Assembly: GCA_032164295.1 (NCBI GenBank)
Contig: JAJHTX010000003.1
Span: 3,743,493 to 3,807,492, forward strand
Direction of reading: 5' to 3'
From: Inonotus obliquus
Taxonomy: Eukaryota; Basidiomycota; Agaricomycetes; Hymenochaetales; Hymenochaetaceae
DNA length: 64,000 bases
Of this stretch, positions 37,778 to 50,894 are shown one piece after another. A program made the position numbers and the translations under genes. How positions within the stretch are numbered: the first letter of the stretch is position 1; every line of letters begins with the position of its first letter. Under the pieces are notes generated by a model. The model searched no databases and was not told the origin of the DNA. It was given only the letters and a program-made list of their open reading frames with translations.

Positions 37778-39275
37778 TAGGCGTTTTGATCCAATTAAGG
37801 AAGCTGCGTTGTGGTCTCTGGCGCTGCCGTGCAATTCCCGCCCTGTCTACCGAGCCTCGCTTAACCCCTTTCAGACGCCTTTGCTTTTAAAAGATGGATG
37901 GGAGATGTGCAATTGGACACGACATGACCGTTTATGCACACCTCGGCGGATACACTTTGACCTTGTCCGGGTGACGGATTTTGAGCTTGCCACATTGCCC
38001 TCGTGCCATCTATTGTTTATCGCTCCGCTCAACCTGTTCCACGTCTTGCCATTTTGTCTTGGACGGATATGGTTAGCTAATCACAGTTAATCATCTTGTT
38101 TTATTTTTTCCCTCTCCTTTCCTTGTTTATACTTTATCCGATTTACCCCTGCTTGCAAGCTTTCTTCCCACCTTTCTGACACTGGTTCTGCTCTGTTGTG
38201 CGCGTCCGAAGATCAATTACGAGATTTCTGTGTTGAAGTTTTTGTTCCTCTTCCATCCTTGCCTATTCGCTTGCCTATTCTCGCTCCTCCTCCTCCTGCT
38301 GCTGCTGCTGCTGCCGTACTGGCCATTGACCCGATCTGTATTGCTAAGTTCTGCCTTTGCTGTCGCTCATGATCACGTTGACTCGATCCGCGTATATATA
38401 CTATTGTTGTTTCTTGTTTCATAACCGATAGAGAAATAAAGACCAGTCTCTTGGTCAGCTTGTCTTTCCGCTTCTGCGTGTGCGTTGTACTACAAGGGAA
38501 GGGGCCGAAACGAGTTGGGGACTCGGGCGAGTACGCAAAACTGTGCAGAGGCTAATTATGGCTTGTGCACCTCGCGTGTAGGATACACCTATACGAATAC
38601 TAGGAAATGGAAACTAACTATTGAAGAGCCTAATCAAATACGCTCGACTATTCTGGCCTGGGCGTGGGAAGTGTGTGTTTGCGAATTTGAGATTCCTTTC
38701 TTCGATGCTAGCCCCGTCGGCTTTTCTGCAAGACGAGTCAATTGTTGTTGTGCGGCGCTTTTCAGATGCCGCACTAGGGGAGGGGGCGAATGACCCGCTT
38801 CCCGCGCACGCTGATTTTCAAATTTCTTGAGCACAGGAACGGCGACGCCATCTCGGTCGTAAACCGATTGTCTTTCCTTTTTATTTTTTGGTTCCGTCGT
38901 TGTTAGGCCACGTAGACGTATTCGTCGTAGGGTAGCCGAGATGTGGCTGGCAGTGGCAGATCTCTCCCCCGTCAGTTCGAATGCAGGGTCGTCAGGATGC
39001 GCACGGGTGGCGATGAATTTTGATCCAAATCATCACGGCTTATGTGCGAAATGTCACCGATAGTTTGGGCCATAATGTTCCGATAAACTCTACAGAAAAT
39101 ATTATGTAGTCGATCCATCAGATACGTCGTATGATCGTGGGAATACATGTAACCATGCGTATTATGTAATATATGTGTTACGTGATTAACATCTACATAT
39201 CTTTAGAGCCCTCCACTGACAACCTACCGACATGACGGCGAGCTTTGCAAACACTACTTTCAACGAGTACATCAG
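37778..39275. other. 3' region of the GATA gene and intergenic sequence
   Basis: A C/T-rich stretch with a short CTG repeat (about 38293-38315) and no supported ORF. The part to about 38440 may be 3' UTR or an unannotated transcript. Confidence 0.45.
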
Positions 39276-40240
39276 ATGATCCCATCTTGGAAACGAACAA
39301 GGTCACCGAGCCGGGCATCAAACCAGCACCGCTCTTTTGTTCGAGGACCAGTTCGGGTAGATACAAGATACAGGACATCTGTTGTCCCTCCACCTCAGCT
39401 AACGGATCTCCCTTATACCGAACAGCAGTGTACCCTTCGAAGGAGAAATCTCCTGATGCACCTCTATTCTAAGGTTTGCCCTGGATGGATAGCAACCGTT
39501 CTCCTCTTCTTATCACGCATCCCACTGATTCAGCTCCCACAGCTCACGGGCAAGTCCCGCTCAATGCCGGATCTCCCTATAGACCAAACGCGGATTTCTA
39601 TTCTTGGACGAGGTACATTGAAGCTCGTGACCACGTACGTGTTCAGCACTCAAAACAAGAATGGTGGTGTTTGTCCCCCGCGCAAAACCTTTCCTGCAAC
39701 TGTGCAACTGTGCCTGGTGCATCGATACATGTGGGACTCGAGTCCGCCAATGCAGGAGTTTCTTAATGCCGCTGGGACCGCCGGTCTTGAATCAAACACC
39801 GATTGCGCCCCGAATGGCTGGGATCCAATATTTGAATTGTCCCTTAGCGGAATTACCAATGCGAGAAGCAGCAAACAGCTTGGACGTGCATTATTCTCAT
39901 TGGTCTCGAGATTTACACTCGTCCAAGTTTTCCCTCACGGAGAAAACTTCTCATAATACGTTCCGTTATTCTTTGAAGCCTCCCTCGGCGCGCCGTGACT
40001 CCCCGCTTCAGAATGAATGGTGCCGATGAGCATTCTCACCCCCGTCAGGGATGGAGTGTAGAGTCATACAAGGCCGGACAGATACCGCATTCCCTGAGAT
40101 GCCGCCAAATCTTCTATATCTTGAGATGGCTGATCTGTATCTCTCTCGCTCGCCTCATCTATCGAGTCTCCCACCAGCTTCAACTTCAGCCGAATTCACG
40201 TCCTCGTATCGTCGCGAGTCGCAGGTGACAAAGTCATGAC
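39276..40240 (+). other. possible decayed coding region
   Basis: A 226-codon ATG frame (39276-39956) overlaps two other open frames. Protein-like strings change frame along the region: VTEPGIKPAPLFCSRTSSGR, then PYRPNADFYSWTRYIEARDH, then PEMPPNLLYLEMADLYLS near 40100-40160. No domain is recognised. It could be a ruined gene or chance ORFs. Confidence 0.25.
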
Positions 40241-41548
40241 CCGCCCTCTTGACGTTCTCTCCGAAATCACCCCCGACGCATTTTATTTAAATTCAACATT
40301 ACTCCGTACCAGATTCCATCGAATCCGTGTCATGCTCTCGTCAGAACACGTTAATATTTCCTTTTCCTCCGATTGATCTTTATCAGTGTCTGTGCTCATG
40401 ACTGTTGATCTTCGATAACTATCCGCTCCGGAAACCAGTCGCTTCGAGATAGCGATGTGAATAGCATTAAAAAAAAACATGATCTAGCCTTCCGAAAGAT
40501 TGTGTTCCAGGAGTTGTCAGAAACTGACACGACCACTCCCATGAAAATGCGCTCACCCTATTATCACTGTTTCCGATGTCAGGAATTCTGAGGTAAGTCA
40601 TACTCTTTGTCCACATCAAAATCAGAGAAAATTTCATTTCGTCTTCTTCCGAGTACTTCTGCGAGTGACTGATGCCGTTGTTTTGCAAGAGCCGAATACC
40701 ACAAGAGGCATTACGGTCTACTTCTCCAACGCTTGCAGCTTTCTACGCGGACCCCGAAGCTGAAATCAGTCTTGGAGCATTCTGCGGAGAGAAATAACAA
40801 GATGCGAAGGGAATCTAACACCTGGGCTGTTATTCTCAGAATTGGACGAATGCTTCTAGTCCAGCAATTACCGATCACGCCGGCGGCTATTCTCGCTAGA
40901 TATCACCGAGATACCCGAGTCAATTCGAGCACGAATCTCTCATATCACGCAAGAACCATAGCTTGGACCCCTTTGACTCTAACAGACAAGTATACTTAAC
41001 CTTGGCAAAGTAAGAGCTTTTTTCTTCCGCATCCTCGATATAAGTTCCCAGCCAGGTCGTTGCCCTTTGGTTAAGCATCGAGCCTCAACCTCACTCTGTC
41101 GATAGAATATCAAACCCCACCATACAGTTCGCCATGTTCGAGTCAAAAGCTGCCCAGACACCTATCCACGCTTCACCATTGAATTCCTTACAGACATTTT
41201 AAACGTACGTCGTCGAACTGAGGACGTAATGGTGAACTTGGGATGTCATGTCCTTCCAGGGATAGTCATTGGCATCATGAGACAATGATAGTCGGGTCTA
41301 TGACAAGAGATATTCCACGGAGTCCTGACTTTTTGGCCTGAATAGTGGCGCAAGTAAGATTGCCCTCAGTCTACCTTCCGGAGAACAGGATATTGACCAA
41401 AGGCGCTTGGTTATAACTTTAGTACTTATTCAAGGTCATCGGTATTGAGTATCCGTGTCGGTTACATCCCCGAGAAGCGTTGGAAAGCATCATTCTTATT
41501 GAACAGCATCCCATCATGCCGTCGAGAACAATGGATAGGTAAGCACGA
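40241..41548. other. no gene recognised
   Basis: Short ORFs only; the right end is the 3' flank of the minus-strand Zn2Cys6 gene. Confidence 0.45.
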
Positions 41549-44500
41549 TCAAAAACCTAGTTGTTGAATGAATGTGTTCCATGTCGAGTCAAGAGCAGGG
41601 CCTAGGAGAGAGTTATATGAATCTCCAAGTAAGCCGATCCGCGAAAAGTCATCTCCATAACTCGATGTCCCAGAGGAGGTGGAAGTCTGCCGCACCTTGT
41701 CCCCACGTTCGCTGGGTTCTTCTCTAGAGGGTTGATCGATAACTATACTCGATCGAGAGTTGGACTGTCGCTGGCGCTTAGTCGTGTCCCGAGTACGCTC
41801 CTTTCGCGTCCGAATGTGTGTCCTGCCGCAGCCGCGACTCAGTATATCCGAATCATCAGGTGGAATAACAGCCCCATTCAAGGATAATCTTGACCTTTCA
41901 AAAGCAGCTCGAGCTAGGTTTCGCAACCGTCGAGTTATGACCTGCAGGTGAATTAGCTCGAGGAACAGTGTTTGAGAGGGAATGGGGTACGAGCCAGGTT
42001 CCTTTGCGCTGTGAGATTCATCATGGTGATCTTCTGCAGAGTCGCATGGATACTATCGATTTTTTCCATTGCGGGTCGAGAGAGTTGTGATGTGGGGCAT
42101 CGAGTCGCAACTATACACATTACGATCTAACGTGCAAGATCAGGTTCAGGAAGCCTACAAACATAAAAGATCTACCCACCGCGGCTGAAACAGCTATCCC
42201 GGATAGGTAGCTCATCCTTGACGATATCTGGGGATGCTGCGATAAAGCTAAGTAAGACCGACACGAGAAAGTCAGCATCATCTCACCTGCTCCGTAATCC
42301 ACGCCGTGCTTTCGATGAGACGATAAGAGCTCTCGAAGCAAGCCTCTACCGACTTTCCATACTTGCTCGCAAGAGGACTCTGTGGATTCTCGTCCAATGC
42401 CCGGAGTAGAAACGGCCGATGGATATGCAAGAGCACTGGATATAGTAAAGACGCCAAGGTAACGGACAAAACATATTGTTACGTACCTGACTCTACGCAA
42501 TGACTTACACACCAATGAAAGCCTTTTGCGATTGCGTCCTCCTGGTCATCTCCTAAACACTCATGCTGATCAAGCTCGGTAAGAGCCCTTATTCTTAAGT
42601 CTGCCTGAAGAACAGCACTGTAGGATAATGACTTCGATCCTAACACTTCGGAAAGGGTCTGCTGCGCTAGTTTGCCAAATTGGACAAGCCATGATAAGTC
42701 TAGTCATAAAGAGTCAATATCAAGAAGATGAAGGGGTTAGCAGACCTACATTTGGCTGCATAGCTTGTCGATTGCGCCTGCTTTTCATCAAAAAAGTTTG
42801 GGATCGGACAATCGATGAAAGTGTCAGATATCAATGCTGGGCGACCAAAGCGGAAGCTCTATTCGTCGAAGTGAGAATCTAATGCGAAGCAAGCATTAAG
42901 GAGATTGACTAACAGCTATTGTTTCTATAAGGTACAATTGCCAGAATGTAGTGTGTCGACGTTCACATATGTCTTCATGTAAACCCCAGAGTGAGCTGTC
43001 CCTGTCTAGACACCCATGAACTATGTACGGCCATTTCCAGTCACTTCTGGGGAGAGATAGACTTACGCAATCCCATCTAATTTCGCTAAGGTCTGAGCCC
43101 GACATAGCCAGTAATAGAAAATTAAAATTTGGGAACTCACGCCAAAGGCCATCTTATTTGCAACGCCAAGCATTACCCAGCCCTGTTCGTGTGATGCGAA
43201 GGAATCGCGTAGAAGCAAAATGTATGCCATATGGACCTAGATGGACAATTTCTAAGCCATTCAGGCTGGGGAGGGGCAAACAGCAACTTACAATAGCCGA
43301 TACAGCATAAATAGTTGTTTCGAGAACAGCTGATTTAAACGATAAGGCTACTCTTGCCAAATGGTAATAATCGTCTGCTTGCACGTTGTTTGGTCCTTGG
43401 TTTGAATCAAAAAGTGCTCCGATGGAAAATATACCAAACAAAAGTGACAGCCTATGCGGGCATGTAAGAGGAGTATCTGCCCATGGTCGATTCGGAAGGT
43501 GATAGACATTTGCTGTGAAAGCGCCTGTCAGCTGTCGTATTCAAAAATGAAGTCATTTAAGACGCTCATACCGATGAAATCCTCGCGTATCATTTCCCGT
43601 GGAATAAGAAAGCCTCTGCATAGATATGAGTGATGGTCCAAAGATGGTCGCAAAACTTACAGCCAGCTTGACATTCTACAGTAGGTATCAGATAAAGCGT
43701 AGGCTTCATTCAAGTCCGGAAGGAAACTTAGAACAACTTCCTCGATAGAGTTGTCCGGCGGTGGACACTCGGGCCAACAAAAATTGTAAAATGATCGAGG
43801 CAAGCGACCAACTTCCCGCTCATCATCGCTATCAGATTCCTTGACACAAGATGAGTTTCATCTCGGTTTCTGAACAACCCTGTCCGTACATTAACCAAAT
43901 ACTTCGTGGTTCGTCGCCATAGATCAGCTCGCGAATACGCAGAAGATACAGGCACTTACGTCTGCTCGTGCTGTATGCCCCAAGTAACTAGTCTCTCCAT
44001 CGGAACCAATAGACAGAGTACCTAGATGGGGGTGAGCTGTCTATGTACACCCTGACGATTTCAAAGTATACCAAAGGAGTCCAAAGCTTCATCGTCCCCC
44101 ACTGCAGTTGATCCCTGGGCGAATGTAACATCATTGCGTGTAGGATAGACATGTATCGCAGGCGGGATGCTCTCCATAGTCGGCGCCGTGAGAAGAGGAT
44201 GCGGCTCAGTCGAGACTGAAGCTTGCAGCGTTCTCAGAGCGTCTTCCAGGATCCGAATGCGCTCGCATAATGATTCAATCTTATCATGCAGCTCCTCAGT
44301 ATTCGAAAGAATCATCCTGGCACAGAAATTAGCAATGGAAATACGAAGATCTTGTACAGCACCTGTTATGTCTCCCAGTGGTTAATGTACCTGTGAAGCG
44401 AGTCAACACCAGTCCTGATGGACAATAGCGCCTGTCTTTAAAGCGTTACCATACCATCTGGGCAGATCACCGCACATCCTCTTTTTGTGCAATTCTCACA

Positions 44501-44816
44501 AGGGTTCTACGCAATTCATCAGCGAGTTGTCAAACATTTCAAGGGTCGACAACCCGGGAAGATGCCGCCCAAATGCTCACGCCGCGATCACACTTCATTT
44601 TCAACCTGCATGGTTTGGCCATAGGCTAAGTGATACGCAAGGTACCCAGAGATGAAGGACTCACCGACGACATTCTGCACAGCTCACCTACGAGAAAAAG
44701 TTGTCGATCATGAGCACATTTGCATTGCGCTGATTGGGAAAGTTCCGCACCGGCACGCGACCTGGCTTTTTCTTGGCGAGTTTCTGAGTGCGTGTGCTGT
44801 TGTCCGCCACTTTCAT
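41549..44816 (-). CDS. Zn2Cys6 transcription factor with fungal-specific regulatory domain
   Basis: A DNA-binding regulator on the minus strand. The model starts at an ATG (44816, MKVADNSTRTQKLAKKKPGR) and uses about 20 exons. The zinc cluster at residues 25-53 (SCAECRRLKMKCDRGNPCEN, then CTKRGCAVIC) is spread over exons 44687-44665, 44605-44581 and 44507-44450. A dimerisation-type helix follows (NTEELHDKIESLCERIRILE), then SFGTLSIGSDGETSYLG. The regulatory domain holds LGFLIPREMIREDFIGAFTA, RPWADTPLTCPHRLSLLFGI, MGLHRDSSLWGLHEDICERR, FRFGRPALISDTFIDCPIPN and LLHIHRPFLLRALDE. Exon phases agree for 559 codons to 42180. Two exons are 12 bases (43901-43890) and 10 bases (43076-43067). The C-terminal end (to the TGA at 41549) needs a frame change near 42030-42050 that I could not resolve as an intron; it is either a missed junction or a lesion. 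Confidence 0.82.
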
Positions 44817-45343
44817 TAGAGCTCGGGGCGTAGGGGTGTCAGTGAGCGAAGTAACTAACGAAGCTTGAAGAACTGAGGTGAGAGGGAGTGGTGGTGACGA
44901 GTATAACCATCCGCTCGTTTGAAGGAGCCGGAATTTGATGGTCAACACACGTAAAAGGCAGATCATTGTTACGCGAGCCTGAGAGCGAGATATAGTAGAA
45001 CTCCAATTCAATGAACTTTGACGACGAACAACCATCATTGCATGCGCAGACCTTCTCTCGAAACAGCATCAATCGCTCTACCATCTTTGCATTGGCAGTG
45101 AGAGCATTGACACCATCTTCACGAGCAACTGGTAGTTGTACTCTAGCTCTCAAGAGCCTTCAATCACGCATCGAGACAGCCTCATCACGTTCTTTTTTCC
45201 CATCAGCAAACCAAGGATAGAAGATGATCAACTTCCTTCTGTGACCATTATTAGTATTTGCTGGTTTTATGTGGCATCCAGTGCCCAAAGGCATCTATTA
45301 GTATATTATGCGACTGATGTATAATACTTTGTAAGTAGGTTCT
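44817..45343. other. promoter side of the Zn2Cys6 gene
   Basis: No supported gene. Overlapping ORFs on both strands (44839-45153 minus, 45011-45220 plus) have no recognisable features. Confidence 0.4.
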
Positions 45344-45979
45344 CTATTCCCTATACGAAACTAAAGATTTTGAATACCTCGAACGGCTTCTGCTTCCGTA
45401 GAACGAGCTTCGTTTCCACCAGACTGGCTCAAATCCTGGAGGCAAACGTGCTTCAACCGCGGACTTGCTACATTCCCCGTTCCGAAGTTGATTGCGCAGT
45501 TGCGAGCTGGCATTTTTCCAGGCAATCACGAACCGTCGATGGACCATCACCTTGCGGCGAGTAGACTTTGGGCCTCGATATTTTTTTGCATGGCCAGCTC
45601 CACTTTTGCATCGAGAGACCGGAAACTCGAAGGAATACGCTCGTTGGTATGTTGGCGAGCTTGGGATAGATATGGAGTGCTCGTAACCGGAACTTCCCTC
45701 TTTCATGGAGTCTCTGCTTGCCACGGACCACGTATCGCGAGACTCCTCCATTAATACAGTAGAAATTATTCTACGCTTTGGATTTCTCGTGACAGCACGA
45801 TTCAAGCTTCGAGCTCGTTTCGCTGCATAACCAGCAGATATAACCACCTCAGGAATAGGCGAAGGAGGCAAGCGCTCGAACGTGTCCGCGAAAGATTGTA
45901 CAACCTCCGGTGCCGAGTGGCTTTCCTCTGCGTAGGTGTGTGGATGGACAATGGTGACGCGCTGGTTCGTCGATTCCAT
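45344..45979 (-). CDS. hypothetical protein
   Basis: An uninterrupted minus-strand frame from an ATG at 45979 gives 211 residues beginning MESTNQRVTIVHPHTYAEES. It contains PPSPIPEVVISAG, a basic patch (KRARSLNRAVTRNPKRRI), a serine-rich middle and a basic C-terminal half (KKYRGPKSTRRKVMVHRRF). I see no known domain, signal peptide or membrane span. A consensus acceptor lies 11 bases upstream of this ATG (minus strand gttaagtcag), so an upstream exon is possible. An overlapping frame (46362-45802) is less protein-like. Basic, serine-rich character fits a nuclear protein, but that is only inference. Confidence 0.45.
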   Translation of the reverse strand: MESTNQRVTIVHPHTYAEESHSAPEVVQSFADTFERLPPSPIPEVVISAGYAAKRARSLNRAVTRNPKRRIISTVLMEESRDTWSVASRDSMKEGSSGYEHSISIPSSPTYQRAYSFEFPVSRCKSGAGHAKKYRGPKSTRRKVMVHRRFVIAWKNASSQLRNQLRNGECSKSAVEARLPPGFEPVWWKRSSFYGSRSRSRYSKSLVSYRE

Positions 45980-47210
45980 CCGTTCCAATGCTCCTGACTT
46001 AACTCTTGAGTGGAGTTGCCGATATTAGAAACAGCATTTAGTCGTCTATAACTCGATACTGACCTTAACCTATGTATGATGGTAGCGATCGTGGCGGTAG
46101 AAATGTTTGTTTTACGAGTCCTGACCCAGCGTCTCGGCATGGCAGCGCAATTCAAGGAGAGAAGCATTGACCTCTGCGTCGGAAAACTAGGGGAGGGACG
46201 CAACCTCTGTGCGATAGACGATGACCAAAAGCGACCTCTTATATCGACATTTACCAGGCCACGGCCATGCCATTTCAATTGTCTATGAAGCCACGACTCA
46301 TGTGGCTGGCAACATTTGCTAAAGTTTTGCGCATTTTGGTTTATTGGTTCTTTTCGCGGCATTTGAAGCTATACCTCTCGAATAACAGACATCCCACCGG
46401 AGCGAATGCCTGCAATCCAAATCATCAGCATACGATCCCGGGACTCAGTACCTGCAATATTGACGCCTCGACGACTACCAAAGCGTTGATGGGAAATAGC
46501 TTGCAATATCAGAAAGTAAGCCGCTCGGACGGACGCAGTATCCCCTGAAATAGACACAGTCCGGAACACAGAGATAATGGTCACTGTCCTGTATCTTGTG
46601 GTAGTTTGTTGAAAACGGATCGTGTTATAGAGGTACAGGAAGAACGAGACAATAGCGAAACCCGTAGGATGCTCTACCTCGGTGCTGACATTAATTTTAA
46701 TACTCCAGACTGCTGCGTGCAGTCCTTACTGACCTGAGCCGCTGCGAATGTGTGATTGACAACCAAGAAACAACTGGCGCATTATTCACCGCAGGAGGCT
46801 GACATGGGCATCATTAACATATAGCAACTCCGATGGCAACTCCCCACACCAGCGGAAGTCGCATCACAAAATCGGGAAGAAAATTATGCCAGAGTTGTGA
46901 TCATGATCGAATATAATCGATAGTGCTAGGTGGAAATTCACTTCTCCATATATTGCGTACGCGTAAAAATTCTGCATGATAGTCTTTCCCAATTTTGTGA
47001 GGTCACTCGGCCAGACCTCACGCTAACCATGAGAACGTGATCCATGAAAGATAATACATGAAGACTTTCTATCGTCGACAATGGTAATATACGAAATGAA
47101 TACAAAACGTGCATGAATAAGATATGAGGAATACAGACAACACGGACGACGAGAAGACAACGCAAAAAAAACGTACAACATTATATTTCAAGAGATGGCA
47201 TCCTAGTCAC
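45980..47210. other. no gene recognised
   Basis: AT-rich toward the right end, next to the 3' end of the karyopherin gene. Only short ORFs. Confidence 0.45.
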
Positions 47211-50200
47211 CTACACAAATGCCGCTAACCCTGCTGCTTGAATCTTTCCCGGATTTTCGGAGTTGAGTGCTCTAACAAGATTAAGCAACTCCGCGCGCGT
47301 CTCGTCTCCCAGCTGGTCCGATCCATTCGGATCCAAAACGTGCGCAAACACGGGCAGCAATTGATCGATATGTGGGGTAATGGCAGTTGGTTGCGTGCGG
47401 AATAGATGGAAAATCGCGCGGAAGACAGGGCGGTTCTCGAGAAAATCATTTCGCAGTGGTAAGGCACTAATAAGTACCGGTAGGACATGGTCCAGTGGAA
47501 CTGCTGCCGTGTTGCGCACAATGAGGCGAGAGACAGAACCCGCTGCGTTGTCCCGAGCCGCAAGTTTCGATGTCGGACCATCAGCTTCGACGTTGAAAAA
47601 TGGTCGGAGGGCTGCCAAGATCGCTCCGAATTGAGGCGATAGGTCATGTCCACTGTGCTCCACCAGGAGACCGATAGCAAATGCGGCATTGCTGTGTACC
47701 TCTGCATCTCCGTCCTGTAAGGCTTGATACAATAAGTTGAACAGTACCTCAGTTGAAGGTGTAATGGCACTCTTCATTCCAGCGATGATCTCTGCAAGAC
47801 TTCCAATAGCAGAAGATCGGTCACTTAGAGAACGATCCTTCTTCTAAAGGGCGTAGGTCAGGAAAGGCATGCCATCTTAATGAACCATTATCTCACATAA
47901 AATTTAGAGATCAGGGGGAAGAATGTCTCAAATGCGCGGATGAAATCGTCGCCTAAGGTAGTGGCCAGGGCCGCGACGAGGTCTCCGGCTGACGAGATCA
48001 GCACGGAATCGTACTCTGCTTGGTCATCAAGAGGTTCATCATCCTCGTCTTGATCGGGGTCTTGCTGGCAGACTGCTTTTTGCTCAAGAATCTGGATTGC
48101 GATGTTGGATATCTCATCGAGACCTAGACAAGGCGACGCGTAAAGCAAAAGAAAAGAGGAAAATAAGCAAGGCCTTACGGTTCTCGAAGAAACCTGGTCC
48201 AATAGTATTAATCGTCTCCGCGAGACCTACACAAAGAGCAGACGCCACTGACCTGGGTCAGTGATTGGTTAGCATCAAGAAATACCTGGACGATAGGTAA
48301 GGGGGAAGCTCAGAAGGTGATGAGCAGTTGTCTCAGTTGCCAATCAGGCATCGAAGTGAGCTGAGTTGTGGAATCTCATCCGAAAATATGAAGTCCAAGA
48401 GCTAGGTAAGAGTTAGACTTACTTATCATCCTCCGCCTCATACATATCAAGCAAGGCAGGAAGAACATGGTTGATGAGCTCTTTCACGTTGGCATGCAAT
48501 GGGGCATGGAGGCCGGGCTGCCACTCGGGAGGATCACTGAGGGTATAGAACGTCCTCAGAATTTCCAAGAGCGATTCTGTCGCGCTCTTTCGAATACCTT
48601 CGTAATAATGAGGGAGTAGACCGACAAGCTCGAGCGCGGATTGCTCGACATAAGGAAGGAAGTGGCGACCCGTGGCCGAGAATATTGTACCGAGTGTGTC
48701 TGCTGCAATCTCTTTCTCCACTGCGATAGCGCTGTTTACTTCAAGCATCTTTTCTGCGTCTATTGACTCTGCATCATCATTGTCTCCTGATCCATCCTTA
48801 TTGGTCATCGCAATGGAGTTTGGCTCCAGACTTCCAGTAGCAAACGCTTCTGCCGCTTCCGAAGTGCTTTCTAAGGTCTGGTATCAGTGGAACATCCGCG
48901 TACGGTCCGAGAGCAACTTACGGAGGTCGGTTTCTCCATGTTCGGGTTGTCCAAGAGAGTTGAGCAGCGCCGGTACGACCTGCGGAAGGTATGGCGAAAA
49001 TTCTTCACCAAACACTCGACTCATAACTCCGAAGAAAAGAAAACTGCATTCGCGAAGCCGAGCGGAATCTGATTGTGCTGCCGCAAATGCCTGTGCCATC
49101 ATGTCGGGAAAATATGGACGGAAAGCTTCCATTCCAACTGCTTCAGCAAACGTACCCACAGCATCCATTGTAATTCCGCGTAATTCGCTCTCTTCTCCGT
49201 CGCCGCTTAGCTGAAGAAAGGGGCTGAGGCGCTGCATGGTGCCCGGGAAGTAGGGAAGAAATGCGGAACGACTTGCGTGCGCCGCACTGCCAATGGCACC
49301 AGTGACGACAGCCTTCACTTTCAGCGGGGCCGTATCCAGTAGCCCTGAGAGATTCTCCATGAGCAACTGAAGGTAGTTACCAATCGCATCACCAAGGATC
49401 TCAAGAAGTGCATCTAGAGCGCTGCATGCTGTGCGTTGTGTCACGGGGTCTGCGACAAGCTGCATGAGAGCGGGTACAAGTACCGAATGTCGGGCACTCG
49501 CGGCCTCCTCAAGCCATTCACAGATACAACCAACCGCAGTACAAGCGGCGCGACGAACGCCCGGATCAGAGTCTGCCAGACCGGCATCAACGACCGGCCA
49601 GATAGCATTTTCGACGTGTGGACCCATAAACTCTGATACGCCTTCTACCGCGACACCGAGAGCAAGAAGAGCTCCACGACGGGCATTCGGATCGGGCTGC
49701 GACATACATTGAGCGATTAACTGGCGGAGGGCGGGAAAAACTTGTGCCGGAGGAAGGGACGTGGCCAAAGCATCGATAATGCGGAGCGCCGAACGGGACG
49801 GCGCGTCATCGTCGGCATCTTCAGGTTCTGGTTCCATTGTGATAGGCATGAGGCCCTCAAGTATTGCTGGAGCAAGACCGGCCGCTTGAAGTTTCGTCTT
49901 CTTACTGGATGAGGGATAAATGGTGGAAAAGACGTCCAATACGATAACGAAGCGAACTTACTATTTCACGGTCCAAGATAACGAATTGAGGGCCATGATA
50001 CGCAACTCCTCGTCATAGGACCGATTCGCACCGCATTGCAAAAAGAACTGGACAAGCTGCGGGATATGCCTGCTTAATAGCGGAACTTCCAGAATGAGGA
50101 GTGTCTCAAAAACATCGAATAGGTGGCGAGCACCCGCTTCATCGTTACAATCGAGGCAAAGCTGCAAAACGTTTATCATCGAAGGCAAAAGCTGTTGAAA

Positions 50201-50894
50201 TGTCCGTATTTGATCCTTCTCTTCCACGTCGATGTACTGGGCAAGTACGCCGAGGGACCGTACAGCGGTAACACGAACTTCAGGGCTTTCGGGATCCTGA
50301 AGGAGCTGCTGAAGCAAACCGAAAAGCTCGTTGATATGCTGGTTGAACCCTTCTACGATATTCTCGAGGACGGTGAAGAGGAGGAATGCTCCAAGTTCGC
50401 GCTCATGGATCTGTGGTGAAGAGCAGCACCTGCTGATGAGGGGCAAGAGATCGTTCCATTGTTGGAGAGGAAGCTCAATGGCTGCGATGGCTGCGATTAC
50501 GCGAGCTTCCGAATGCCTCGTAAGTTTATTCGGCTCGCGTAGGGTGATATCAGGAAGCTGCGCCTTAATTTCCTCGCGTTCCAGCTGGGGTACATTAATC
50601 CAGAGTTCGCCACTCTTTTGGCTGATACGTTTGCGAAGCTCAACGGCCGCAAGCTGGCGAACACTATCCTCTGGGGCGCTAGCAAGTATGTTGGATAGAG
50701 CTGGAATACATGCAGGAGTTTTGTAGTAATCTTTATTGAGCTGGGCTGTAGCAGCTTTAAGGGCGATCGTGTCTGCCTTGGTAAGCTGGAGTAGCAGGGA
50801 GTGGAGACCTTGAAGGAAAGCAGGCTAGGCAGCAGATAATATAATTTGAGCGGGGAATGAGAGGAGAAAGAAACGCATATATACGTACATCCAT
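47211..50894 (-). CDS. KAP123: importin-beta family karyopherin, Kap123/importin-4 type
   Basis: A nuclear import receptor; the family carries ribosomal proteins and histones through nuclear pores. Seven exons on the minus strand (50894-50889, 50824-49962, 49904-48922, 48870-48423, 48252-48179, 48123-47897, 47843-47211) sum exactly to 1077 residues, the usual size. The whole protein is HEAT-repeat-like: VRQLAAVELRKRISQKSGEL, HSEARVIAAIAAIELPLQQW, EVRVTAVRSLGVLAQYIDVE, NARRGALLALGVAVEGVSEF, DPGVRRAACTAVGCICEWLE and EVHSNAAFAIGLLVEHSGHD. Two acidic loops (EPEDADDD; DPDQDEDDEPLDD) are also characteristic. The first coding exon is only six bases (ATGGAT) before a 64-base intron; this gives MDPAFLQGLHSLLLQ, the expected N-terminus. 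I assign the symbol by family resemblance, not proven orthology. Confidence 0.92.

Noticed and set aside
38293..38315. CTG repeat
   Set aside because: Short and in non-coding sequence downstream of the GATA gene; an ordinary microsatellite.
45802..46362. Minus-strand ORF of 186 codons overlapping the hypothetical gene at 45344-45979
   Set aside because: Its composition is less protein-like, and the other frame keeps a serine/basic pattern across the same bases. It was kept out, although the assignment is not certain.
48672..49214. Plus-strand ORF of 180 codons
   Set aside because: Antisense to the karyopherin exons, which are supported by HEAT-repeat sequence and exact phases.
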